Positions 31,989 through 40,357 of a DNA stretch of 64,000 nucleotides are shown one piece after another. Location: assembly GCA_045576235.1 (NCBI GenBank), contig JAZNGA010000017.1:9675-73674 (forward strand). Reading direction: 5' to 3'. The stretch's first letter is position 1; each line of letters starts with the position of its first letter. The notes under the pieces were generated by a model. That model saw nothing but the letters and a program-made list of their open reading frames with translations, was not told where the DNA came from and ran no database searches. Origin of the DNA: SIG437 sp045576235 (GTDB lineage Bacteria > Bacillota > Clostridia > UBA1381 > UBA9506). The position numbers and the translations under genes were made by a program.

Positions 31989-33812
31989 ATGAACAAATCT
32001 ATCAGAAATGGACAAATACTTATCATAGACATATTGTTTTGCGTAGTAGCTTATATCTTTGCGATAATGCTGGTTTTCCCGATATATTCTCTTGGTCTGC
32101 ATTTGATGGAATGCGGCATTTTAGTTTTGATTACCGCTACAATATATGTTTTAATTGCAACACTATTTGGCGTTTACAGAATTGACTGGATTCACACAGG
32201 TCCCAGAGAATATTTTTCTCTCCTCATAGCTTTTGCTGCTTCCTCAATTTTAAGTGTTTCTGCAGGGCTGCTTTTTAAAAGCGGGGTGATGTATCCAAAG
32301 GTTAATGTCGCCGCTAATTTCTTTATAATATCCTTTATGGGCTTTCTTCGTTTTGCGACACGACTCATTCACAAAGGAAATAAGCTTGCATCAAAGAAAA
32401 AAGGAAAAAGAGTTCTCATAATTGGCGCAGGACAGCTTGCTGTTATGCTTTTAAGAGACATATCAACAAACAAAAAGCTTAACTACTCAGTTGTCGGTCT
32501 CATAGATGATGACCCTAAAAAACAGAAAACACATATATATAACACCTGCGTTGTCGGAACAAGAGATGACATTGAAGAAATCTGCAAAACAAGGAATGTG
32601 GAAGAAATAATCTTTGCAATCTATGATTTACCTGCTAAAAACAAGGCAGAACTTCTTGACATCTGCGGCAAAACAGGCCTTAAAACAAAAATTCTCCCCG
32701 GCGTCGAAGCAACACTTACAGGAGAATTAAACTTAAAGAAAATCAGAGAAGTTGAAATAGATGACTTGCTCGAAAGAGAACCCGTCAAGCTGAATAACAC
32801 GCTTGTTGGCGAAGACTTAAGAGGAATGAATGTGCTAGTCACAGGAGGTGGCGGTTCTATAGGCTCCGAGCTTTGCAGGCAGATAATCAAATTTCAGCCT
32901 AAAAAGCTCATCATCCTTGATATCTATGAAAATACTACCTACGAACTTCAGAACGAGCTTGAAGAAAAATATCCTGATCAGAATTTAGAAGTGTTCATTG
33001 CTTCCGTCAGAGACAAAAACAGGCTTGATAAAATTTTTGCCGAGTGCAGACCCAACATTGTTTTCCACGCAGCTGCTCATAAGCATGTGCCCCTTATGGA
33101 ATTTTCACCGGGGGAAGCAATTAAAAACAATGTTTTTGGCACCTACAACACAGCAAGATGTGCAATAGAACACGGAGTCGAAAAATTCATTTTGATTTCC
33201 ACGGATAAAGCTGTTAATCCAACAAACATCATGGGCGCAACCAAGAGAATATGCGAAATGATTGTTCAGTCTCTTGAGAAAGAAAACAAAACTGAATTTG
33301 CGGCAGTCCGCTTTGGAAATGTTTTAGGCTCAAATGGTTCTGTTGTTCCGAGATTTAAAAAACAGATTGAAAACGGCGGTCCCGTAACGGTTACACATCC
33401 TGAAATCACAAGATTTTTTATGACTATTCCCGAAGCGGCTCAGTTGGTGCTTCAGGCTGCTGCTTCTGCAAAAGGTGGAGAAATTTTCATTCTTGACATG
33501 GGCGAGCCGGTAAAGATTTATAATCTTGCAAAAAAAATGATTGCCCTTTCAGACCTTGAAGAAGGAAAAGATATAGCGATTAAATTCACAGGACTGAGAG
33601 AAGGCGAAAAGCTTTATGAAGAACTTCTTATGGCAGAAGAGGGGCTTCAAAAAACAGCCCACAGCAAAATTTATGTAGGACAACCTCTTGAAATCAGCGA
33701 AGAGGAGATGAACTCTAAATTAATCAGACTTGAAAGTGTGGCAGATAAGGACATTGATGAAATAAAAGCTGTTATGACAGAAATTGTGCCTACATATAGG
33801 CCTGTCAGTTAA
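31989..33812 (+). CDS. Membrane-bound NDP-sugar 4,6-dehydratase (CapD/PglF/WbpM family)
   Basis: 607 residues from the ATG at 31989 (CAGGAG upstream). Four membrane helices in the first ~125 residues, then a nucleotide-binding domain (VLIIGAGQLAVMLLRD, from residue 142) and the catalytic SDR domain with VTGGGGSIGSE (284-294) and the altered triad region LISTDKAVNPTNIMGATKR. Members remove water from UDP-GlcNAc to give the 4-keto-6-deoxy sugar. First gene of a three-gene cassette with a DegT-type aminotransferase and an ATP-grasp enzyme. Likely feeds a surface glycan; no glycosyltransferase is nearby. Confidence 0.92.
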   Translation: MNKSIRNGQILIIDILFCVVAYIFAIMLVFPIYSLGLHLMECGILVLITATIYVLIATLFGVYRIDWIHTGPREYFSLLIAFAASSILSVSAGLLFKSGVMYPKVNVAANFFIISFMGFLRFATRLIHKGNKLASKKKGKRVLIIGAGQLAVMLLRDISTNKKLNYSVVGLIDDDPKKQKTHIYNTCVVGTRDDIEEICKTRNVEEIIFAIYDLPAKNKAELLDICGKTGLKTKILPGVEATLTGELNLKKIREVEIDDLLEREPVKLNNTLVGEDLRGMNVLVTGGGGSIGSELCRQIIKFQPKKLIILDIYENTTYELQNELEEKYPDQNLEVFIASVRDKNRLDKIFAECRPNIVFHAAAHKHVPLMEFSPGEAIKNNVFGTYNTARCAIEHGVEKFILISTDKAVNPTNIMGATKRICEMIVQSLEKENKTEFAAVRFGNVLGSNGSVVPRFKKQIENGGPVTVTHPEITRFFMTIPEAAQLVLQAAASAKGGEIFILDMGEPVKIYNLAKKMIALSDLEEGKDIAIKFTGLREGEKLYEELLMAEEGLQKTAHSKIYVGQPLEISEEEMNSKLIRLESVADKDIDEIKAVMTEIVPTYRPVS

Positions 33813-33873
33813 ACATTATCTTAAAGGGGCATCTTGACACTAAATTTATAATATAAGATGGGCAGGAGATATT

Positions 33874-35085
33874 ATGAGAGCAATCCCTTTTTCACCACCG
33901 GACATATCGGAAAAAGAAATTAATAATGTTGTTGAAGTCTTAAAAAGCGGATGGATAACAACCGGGCCAAAAACAAAATTGTTTGAGCAGGAAATTGCAA
34001 AGATGGCAAACACTGAAAAAGCAGTTTGTCTTTCTTCTCAGACCGCCTGTGCAGAAATGGCATTAAGATTGCTTGAAATAGGTCCGGGCGATGAGGTGAT
34101 AACCTCTGCATATACATACACGGCATCTGCATCCGTCATAGACCATGTCGGTGCTGAAATTGTTTTAGTGGACACGCAGGAAGATTCCTTTGAAATGGAC
34201 TATAGCAAGCTTGAAGATGCCATTACCGAAAGAACTAAAGCAATAATACCGGTTGACCTCGGTGGAGTTCCCTGCAATTATGAAAAAATTTTTGATATAG
34301 CCGAAAAGAAAAAACATCTATTTAAACCAAATTCAAAAATGCAGAAAGCCATAGGCAGAGTCGCGGTGCTCGCAGACACAGCACATTCCTTCGGTGCAAC
34401 AAGAAACGGCATCCCTGCAGGCTCTCTTGCGGATTTTTCATCATTTTCTTTTCACGCAGTTAAAAATCTGACAACAGCAGAAGGTGGAGCTCTCACATGG
34501 AGGAACATAGACGGAATAGATAATGAGGATATTTATAAAAAACTTCAGCTTTTCTCTCTCCACGGTCAATCAAAGGACGCTCTTGCAAAAACTCAGGTCG
34601 GAGCATGGGAATATGATATTGTCGGCCCTTGGTTTAAGTGTAACATGACAGACATTATGGCTGCAATAGGTCTTGGTCAGCTTGAAAGATATCAGGATAT
34701 GCTTAAAAGAAGAAAAGAGATAATTGAAAAATATGACAATTCGTTAAAACCACTTGGAATTAAAACCTTGCCTCATTATGATGATGCAAACCAATCATCC
34801 GGACATCTTTACTTAACAAGAGTCCCCGGAATTGACAGTTCTGTAAGAAATGAGATAATTATAAAAATGGCAGAGATGGGAATTTCATGCAATGTTCATT
34901 ACAAACCCCTTCCAATGCACACGGCATATAAAAATTTAGGTTTTAACATTGAAGATTATCCCAATAGCTATAAAATGTTTGAAAATGAAATCACGCTTCC
35001 GCTTCACACTCGTCTCACAGACGAAGACATTGATTATATTATCGAGAACTATGTAAGCATTTTGAAAGTGTCTGCGTTCATATAA
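33874..35085 (+). CDS. DegT/DnrJ/EryC1/StrS-family sugar aminotransferase
   Basis: 403 residues. PLP enzyme that aminates keto-sugars on nucleotide carriers: IPFSPPDISEKEINNVVEVL and GWITTGPKT at the N-terminus, VCLSSQTACAEMALRLL, ADTAHSFGA with the PLP-contacting Asp, and the PLP-binding Lys in FSFHAVKNLTTAEGG. The C-terminal part contains CNVHYKPLPMH, typical of PglE-type 4-aminotransferases. It would act on the 4-keto product of the dehydratase encoded just before. CAGGAG precedes the ATG; the gap to the dehydratase gene is 61 nt. Confidence 0.92.
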   Translation: MRAIPFSPPDISEKEINNVVEVLKSGWITTGPKTKLFEQEIAKMANTEKAVCLSSQTACAEMALRLLEIGPGDEVITSAYTYTASASVIDHVGAEIVLVDTQEDSFEMDYSKLEDAITERTKAIIPVDLGGVPCNYEKIFDIAEKKKHLFKPNSKMQKAIGRVAVLADTAHSFGATRNGIPAGSLADFSSFSFHAVKNLTTAEGGALTWRNIDGIDNEDIYKKLQLFSLHGQSKDALAKTQVGAWEYDIVGPWFKCNMTDIMAAIGLGQLERYQDMLKRRKEIIEKYDNSLKPLGIKTLPHYDDANQSSGHLYLTRVPGIDSSVRNEIIIKMAEMGISCNVHYKPLPMHTAYKNLGFNIEDYPNSYKMFENEITLPLHTRLTDEDIDYIIENYVSILKVSAFI

Positions 35086-35194
35086 AATTTACGGGTTTCA
35101 GCTTTAATATGCTCCATGTTCTTAAAACAAGCCTTGCGCTCTTAAAAAAGCAAGGACATATCATAATTATAAAACTAAAAACGGAGAATGTCAG

Positions 35195-36376
35195 ATGAAA
35201 AAGCTTTTGATTATAGGTGCATCCATTCTTCAACTGCCTGCCATAAAAAAGGCAAAAGAGCTTGGATATTATGTGGGCGTTGTTGATTATGACCCTGATG
35301 CTGCGGGAATTGAATATGCAGATGAATTTTTCAATGTAAGCACTATAGATGTTGAGAAAGTTGCAGAAACTGCAACAACTTTTAACCCCTGCGGCATTAT
35401 GACTCTTGCAACAGATATGCCTATGCGTTCTGTTGCGAAAGCTGCAAAAGAATGTGGATTATCTGGCATCTCAATGGACACAGCAATTAAATCGACCGAC
35501 AAAGGCGAAATGATTAAAGCCTTCAAAGAGTGTGGCGTGGCTCATCCGTGGTTCTATGTTGCAGAAGATGAGAAAAAATTTAACGAAATCAAAGGTATGA
35601 TAGAATTCCCATGCATAATGAAACCAACAGACAGTTCAGGCAGCAGAGGTGTTGTGCTCGCTTCCTGCCTTGAAACCCTTGAAAAAGAATATGGCTACAC
35701 AAAGGATAACTCTCGCCAAGGTGCTGTTATCGTTGAAGAATATATGGTCGGCCCCGAAGTCAGCGTTGAAGCTATGACTATAAATGGTGAGCCTGTTATC
35801 CTTCAGGTGACAGACAAACTCACAACAGGAGCACCCCATTTTGTTGAAATGGGACACAGCCAGCCAAGTCAGCTCAGCACAGAAAATGTTTCTGCAATTA
35901 AAGAGCTTGCAAAAAAGGCAATTAAGGCAGTGGGAATAGAAAACGGACCTGCTCATATTGAAATCATACTCACAAAAGATGGCCCTAAAATGGTTGAGCT
36001 TGGAGCAAGGATGGGCGGGGATTGCATAACAAGCCATCTTGTTCCCCTTTCCACAGGAATTGATATGATAAAGGCAACCATCGAAACAGCCTGCGGAAGT
36101 GTTCCTGATATTACGCCAAAGCTCAATAAAGGAGCAGCGATAAGATATTTCAATGCAAAAGAAGGCATAATAGCCTCCATCGAAAATGTTGAAGAGGCAA
36201 AGAAAATTGACGGTGTTCAGGAGATAGCTTTCACAAAAACAATTGGGGACAAGATTGGCAAAATCGGCAGCAGCACCGACAGAGCAGGCTTTGTGATTGC
36301 TCAGGCAGACACAGCATCAGATGCAATAAAAATCTGTGAAAAAGTGCTTGATGTTATAAATATTAAAGTCGTTTGA
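35195..36376 (+). CDS. ATP-grasp domain enzyme
   Basis: 393 residues. N-terminal pre-ATP-grasp Rossmann-like domain (LLIIGASILQLPAIKKAKEL, VVDYDPDAAG), then the ATP-grasp fold with IMKPTDSSGSRGV (phosphate-binding loop), VIVEEYMVGPEVSVE and the metal-binding GPKMVELGARMGGDCI. Such enzymes couple a carboxylate to an amine through an acyl phosphate. The genomic position, after a dehydratase and a sugar aminotransferase, suggests it attaches an amino acid or other acid to the new sugar amine; this is inference. AACGGAG lies before the ATG; the 109-nt gap before the gene may hold a weak promoter. Confidence 0.88.
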   Translation: MKKLLIIGASILQLPAIKKAKELGYYVGVVDYDPDAAGIEYADEFFNVSTIDVEKVAETATTFNPCGIMTLATDMPMRSVAKAAKECGLSGISMDTAIKSTDKGEMIKAFKECGVAHPWFYVAEDEKKFNEIKGMIEFPCIMKPTDSSGSRGVVLASCLETLEKEYGYTKDNSRQGAVIVEEYMVGPEVSVEAMTINGEPVILQVTDKLTTGAPHFVEMGHSQPSQLSTENVSAIKELAKKAIKAVGIENGPAHIEIILTKDGPKMVELGARMGGDCITSHLVPLSTGIDMIKATIETACGSVPDITPKLNKGAAIRYFNAKEGIIASIENVEEAKKIDGVQEIAFTKTIGDKIGKIGSSTDRAGFVIAQADTASDAIKICEKVLDVINIKVV

Positions 36377-36431
36377 ATCAATAAAAAACATTTTCTATCC
36401 ATAAAACTGAATATTTTCTACATTAACACTA

Positions 36432-36473
36432 AAAAAATGACTACTGATAAACCAATATCAACAGTCATTTTTT
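36432..36473 (+). terminator. Terminator of the nucleotide-sugar cassette
   Basis: AAAAAATGACT (36432-36442) pairs with AGTCATTTTTT (36463-36473); inner TGATA/TATCA extends the stem. Confidence 0.75.
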
Positions 36474-36503
36474 CTTAATTATGAGGAAGATTTTCAAACA
36501 AAA

Positions 36504-36525
36504 AAGGCGCGCTGAAACACGCCTT
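36504..36525 (-). terminator. Terminator of the NlpC/P60 gene
   Basis: Minus strand AAGGCG...CGCCTT followed by TTTTTGTTTG, just past the stop codon. Confidence 0.7.
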
Positions 36526-36529
36526 CTGA

Positions 36530-37219
36530 TTATCTGATTATTCTTCTTGCTGTATAATAAACATTATTATAATTTCCTGAAACAATGCTTGTATATTTCA
36601 CAACTTCGCCTGTCTGAGGCGCATGAATCATCATTCCATCACCGACATAAATGCCGACATGGTGAACATAACTGCTTCCCGGACGCTTAAACATCACAAC
36701 ATCTCCCGGAAGAAGCTCATTCTTTTCAACGGGAACTCCGTTTGAGAGCATACCATCAGCTGTTCTCTCAAGCGTGTAGCCAAGCTGCTTATAAACATAG
36801 TAAACAAGACCGGAGCAATCAAAACCTGAAGGGCTTGTTCCGCCATAAACATAAGGCACGCCAAGATAATTTTTCGCAAGCTCTGCCGCTCTTCCGCCGC
36901 CATAAGATGCTGCCATTCGTGAAGCAATCTCTGCTGTTCTTTCGGCTACATAAGACGCGAAAACATAGGCAAAAGTCTCAGGACTTGTTCCGATTTTATA
37001 CCAATCGCCCTCTTTTTCATAAACATCAACGACAACACCGCGATTGACAGAACCCTCGATCTCAGCATCAATGCTCGGTGCTGTTCTTATGTTGACATCG
37101 TTTCCTGTTATGATGCCGACAAAAGGATATCTTTCAGCAGAAACAACAAAGCCTAAGCTTGAAAACATAAAAACAAATATTAAAAGGAATGAAATCGCTG
37201 TTCTCTTAAATAAATTCAT
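36530..37219 (-). CDS. Secreted SH3b-NlpC/P60 cell-wall endopeptidase
   Basis: 229 residues. A signal peptide (residues 1 to about 28, cleavage near VVSA-ER), a bacterial SH3 domain (about 35-90; GNDVNIRTAPSID, KIGTS), and a C-terminal NlpC/P60 papain-like domain with catalytic Cys in SGFDCSGLVYYVYKQ and His in HHVGIYVGDGMMIHAP. Such enzymes cut peptide stems of peptidoglycan, usually D-Glu to diaminopimelate, and act in cell separation or wall turnover. Single gene with a near-perfect sigma-A promoter; TTACGAA motifs lie around that promoter. Confidence 0.93.
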   Translation of the reverse strand: MNLFKRTAISFLLIFVFMFSSLGFVVSAERYPFVGIITGNDVNIRTAPSIDAEIEGSVNRGVVVDVYEKEGDWYKIGTSPETFAYVFASYVAERTAEIASRMAASYGGGRAAELAKNYLGVPYVYGGTSPSGFDCSGLVYYVYKQLGYTLERTADGMLSNGVPVEKNELLPGDVVMFKRPGSSYVHHVGIYVGDGMMIHAPQTGEVVKYTSIVSGNYNNVYYTARRIIR

Positions 37220-37248
37220 TATTAGGTGAACCCCCGAAAAAATATGTA

Positions 37249-37330
37249 TTACGAAGTTATTACAAAATTATTATAGCAGTTTAATACTTGTTTGTCAACC
37301 TTTTTTACGAATTTTTTAATAATTTCGTAA
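37249..37330. promoter_or_regulatory. TTACGAA motif cluster between nlpC/P60 and rhaB
   Basis: TTACGAA occurs at 37249-37255 and 37305-37311 and in inverse orientation (TTCGTAA) at 37324-37330, the last two forming a 7-bp inverted repeat with a 12-nt gap. The sites flank the nlpC/P60 promoter. They may be binding sites of an unknown regulator. Confidence 0.35.
37270..37298 (-). promoter_or_regulatory. Consensus promoter of the NlpC/P60 gene
   Basis: Minus strand: TTGACA (37298-37293), 17-nt spacer, TATAAT (37275-37270); a full sigma-A consensus. Confidence 0.85.
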
Positions 37331-37394
37331 TATTTTAATTATTTTTATAAATTCGTGCATAATAAATTAAAATTAACATTATCATATAAATCAC

Positions 37395-37422
37395 TTGAAA
37401 TATTTGCTTAATGTGGTATAAT
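37395..37422 (+). promoter_or_regulatory. Promoter of the rhamnose operon
   Basis: TTGAAA (37395-37400), 16-nt spacer, TATAAT (37417-37422), about 58 nt before the rhaB ATG. No clear catabolite-control site was recognised. Confidence 0.65.
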
Positions 37423-37480
37423 TATGTAAAGTATATTCTTTTGAAAAACGCATTAATTAAATATAAGGAGAGATTGTTTT

Positions 37481-38959
37481 ATGGCAGAAAAAAGCAAGGT
37501 TTTAGCATTTGACTTCGGTGCATCAAGCGGCAGAGCTCTTCTTTTCACTCACGATGGAAAAAAGCTTGAAATCGAAGAAATGCATAGATTTTCAAACGAC
37601 CCGGTCATGACGGGAAAAAGCTTCCATTGGGACATTTTAAGACTTTTCCACGAAATTAAGCAAGGAATTTTAAAGACAATCAACGCAGGACACAGAGACA
37701 TCCTTTCCATAGGCATTGACACATGGGGCGTCGATTTCGGACTTTTTGACGAAAAGGGCGAGATGCTCGGAAATCCCTATCACTACAGGGACGAAAGAAC
37801 AAACGGCATGATTGAGCTGGCCGATGAAAAGGTTGGAAAAAGATATATTTTCGATAAAACAGGCATTCAGTTCAACTTTTTTAACACTCTTTTCCAGCTC
37901 ATGGCCGCTAAAGATGACGCGGCAATGAAGATTGCAAAAAAGGCTTTGTTTATTCCCGACATTTTCAACTATTTCCTCACGGGAGTAATGAAAAATGAAT
38001 ACACAGAAGCCTCAACCTCTCAGCTTCTAAATGCAGAAGCAAAAACATGGGATGTTGAACTTTTGGAAAAATTCGGCATACCAAACATTTTCTGTGACAT
38101 AATAAAACCGGGAGAGATTGTCGGCTATCTGACTGATGAGCTCTGCGAAGAGCTTGGTTGTCCAAAAATCCCCGTAATCGCAGTCGGCTCTCACGACACA
38201 GCTTCTGCCATCGCGAGCCTCCCTGTGACAGAGGACTATAACTATGCATATATCAGTACGGGAACTTGGGCTTTGATGGGAACAGAAAGTTTGAAACCGC
38301 AGATAAATGATGTGACCTTCAAATATGACTTCACAAATGAAGGCGGTGTTTGCGATAAATATTGTTTCTTAAAAAACATCATGGGCTTATGGATTGTTCA
38401 GGAAAGCAGACGCCAGTGGGGACGAGAAGGAAACCTTCTTTCGTTTGACGAACTGGAACAGGCAGCAACGAAAAGCACTCCTCACAAGTCGTTCATTGAC
38501 CCTGACTATCACGATTTTGCAACCCCGGGCAACATGCCAAAGAAAATAAGAAAATTCTGCGAAGAAACAGGTCAGCCTGTGCCCGAAGGTCAGGGCGAAA
38601 TAATCAGATGTGCTTTAGAGAGCTTAGCTTTCAAATGCCGTATGGTTGTTGATGCTCTTGAAGATATCAGCAAAGAAAAAATTGAAGTTATCCACATGCT
38701 CGGTGGCGGAATCAAAGATAAAATGTTCTGCGGCTTTGTGGCAAACGCAACAAAGAGAAAAGTTATTGCAGGTCCCGTTGAAGCAACAGGCACGGGAAAT
38801 GCTTTAGTTCAGCTCATGGCTCTCGGCAAGGTGGCCGATTTAAAAGAAGCAAGAGCCTCTGTTAAAAATTCATTCCCGATTAACATCTATGAGCCGGAAA
38901 ACGGTGATGAATGGGATGCTGCATATGAAGAATTTAAAAAATATGCAAAATTTAATTAA
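37481..38959 (+). CDS. rhaB: Rhamnulokinase
   Basis: 492 residues of the FGGY sugar-kinase family. N-terminal phosphate loop VLAFDFGASSGRALLF, GIDTWGVDFGLFDE, and HYRDERTNGM are typical of rhamnulokinase, as is SHDTASAIASLP and IHMLGGGIKDKMFCGFVANAT in the C-terminal domain. It phosphorylates L-rhamnulose to the 1-phosphate. First gene of a three-gene operon with an aldolase and lactaldehyde reductase; an L-rhamnose isomerase is not in the window. AAGGAGAGATTG precedes the ATG. Confidence 0.95.
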   Translation: MAEKSKVLAFDFGASSGRALLFTHDGKKLEIEEMHRFSNDPVMTGKSFHWDILRLFHEIKQGILKTINAGHRDILSIGIDTWGVDFGLFDEKGEMLGNPYHYRDERTNGMIELADEKVGKRYIFDKTGIQFNFFNTLFQLMAAKDDAAMKIAKKALFIPDIFNYFLTGVMKNEYTEASTSQLLNAEAKTWDVELLEKFGIPNIFCDIIKPGEIVGYLTDELCEELGCPKIPVIAVGSHDTASAIASLPVTEDYNYAYISTGTWALMGTESLKPQINDVTFKYDFTNEGGVCDKYCFLKNIMGLWIVQESRRQWGREGNLLSFDELEQAATKSTPHKSFIDPDYHDFATPGNMPKKIRKFCEETGQPVPEGQGEIIRCALESLAFKCRMVVDALEDISKEKIEVIHMLGGGIKDKMFCGFVANATKRKVIAGPVEATGTGNALVQLMALGKVADLKEARASVKNSFPINIYEPENGDEWDAAYEEFKKYAKFN

Positions 38960-39037
38960 AATAAAATAAAAGACACTTTTAGAAAGGCATAAGAGATTTT
39001 CTCTTGTGCCTTTATTTTTTTCAGAAAGGATTTTTCT

Positions 39038-40336
39038 ATGAACTTTGAAATGATGCACCCCAGCGAGCAGATTGTTAAAATCATGAACAGAATTTACCGC
39101 TATCAGATGACGACAACCTCAGGAGGAAACCTCTCAATCATGGATGACCGAGGTGATATTTATATAACCCCGAGCGGCGTTGACAAGGGAAGCCTGACAG
39201 AAAGCGACATCATGAGAATAACTAAAGATGGCGAGATAATCGGCAGACATAAGCCCTCCATTGAGCTTCCGTTCCACAGTGCAATTATGCATTCAAGACC
39301 TGATGTGAAAGCTGTGCTCCACGCTCATCCACCCGCACTCGTTGCCTTCAGCATAGTCAGACAAAATCCAAAAACAGACATAACAACAGAGCTATACAGA
39401 CTGTATGAACGCGGCGGAATAAAAATGGCAAAATATGAAATTCCGGGAAGCGAGCTTTTAGGTGACAGAATTTTAGAGGCGTTTGATAGAGATGTCAACA
39501 CAGTCATGCTTGAAAATCACGGCGTTATCATAACAGCAGAAAACATCTTTGAAGCCTTCAAAATTTTTGAAACATTAGAATTTGGTGCAAGACTTGAAAT
39601 TAATGCACTTCTTTTAGGAAAGCCTCAGTCACTCACAAATAAAGACTATGAGGTCGCAAGAAACACGCAGACTCCACCCGAGCTCAAAGACTACGACGAC
39701 CACATCCCTTCAAGCTATGAAAAGCAGGAACGCAGACAAATGTGCAGATATGTCGAAAGAGCCTATAAACAACGACTTTTCAGCTCAACTCAGGGCACAT
39801 ATTCAAGACGAATTGACAACGAAACATTTATAATCACCCCCTTTGATAAAGACAGAATGTATCTTGAGCCCGATGACATCGTGGCAATCAAAAACGGGTG
39901 CAGGGAAAAAGGCAAAAATCCAAGCAGAAGCGTTCAGCTCCACATGGAGATTTATAAAAAGCATCCTGATATAAACTCTGTCATAGTTGCCTATCCTCCA
40001 AATGTTATGGCTTTCGCCATAACAGATGCTGAATTTGACTCAAGGACAATTCCCGAAAGCTATATTATGCTCCGCGACATTCCCAGAATAAGCTTTGACG
40101 AGGCATATTCCAAACCGGAAACCGTCGCAAACACCATTGATGCAAGCACGCCCGTTGTCATGGTTTCAAACAGCTGTATTATCACGACAGGAGACAGTAT
40201 GTTAAAGGCTTTTGACCGCTTGGAAGTTGCCGAATTTTCAGCAAAAGCGCTGATATTCACAAAGCAGCTTGGTGATATTGTAAGGATAAATGAAAAACAG
40301 GTTGAGGAAATCAATAAATCCTTCAACCTTGACTAA
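39038..40336 (+). CDS. Two-domain class II aldolase (rhamnulose/fuculose-1-phosphate aldolase type)
   Basis: 432 residues, about twice the ~215 of a standard FucA/RhaD-type aldolase. The first half has the full set: TTSGGNLSI (residues 26-34), Glu76 in SIELPFH, zinc ligands His95 and His97 in LHAHPPA and His161 in LENHG. The second half (about 225-430) follows the same plan, but His-x-His is VAY (317-319) and NHG is NSC (378-380), so its metal site is lost. It would cleave rhamnulose- or fuculose-1-phosphate to dihydroxyacetone phosphate and lactaldehyde. AAAGGA precedes the ATG. Confidence 0.88.
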   Translation: MNFEMMHPSEQIVKIMNRIYRYQMTTTSGGNLSIMDDRGDIYITPSGVDKGSLTESDIMRITKDGEIIGRHKPSIELPFHSAIMHSRPDVKAVLHAHPPALVAFSIVRQNPKTDITTELYRLYERGGIKMAKYEIPGSELLGDRILEAFDRDVNTVMLENHGVIITAENIFEAFKIFETLEFGARLEINALLLGKPQSLTNKDYEVARNTQTPPELKDYDDHIPSSYEKQERRQMCRYVERAYKQRLFSSTQGTYSRRIDNETFIITPFDKDRMYLEPDDIVAIKNGCREKGKNPSRSVQLHMEIYKKHPDINSVIVAYPPNVMAFAITDAEFDSRTIPESYIMLRDIPRISFDEAYSKPETVANTIDASTPVVMVSNSCIITTGDSMLKAFDRLEVAEFSAKALIFTKQLGDIVRINEKQVEEINKSFNLD

Positions 40337-40357
40337 AAATTTTAAGGAGAAATCAAA

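Noticed and set aside
35086..35194. Terminator or small gene inside the nucleotide-sugar cassette
   Set aside because: Only a weak CCTTGC/GCAAGG stem without a T-run; no coding frame.
37220..37262. c-di-AMP (ydaO-type) riboswitch before the NlpC/P60 gene
   Set aside because: The leader from the consensus promoter to the start is only about 40 nt, too short for this riboswitch.
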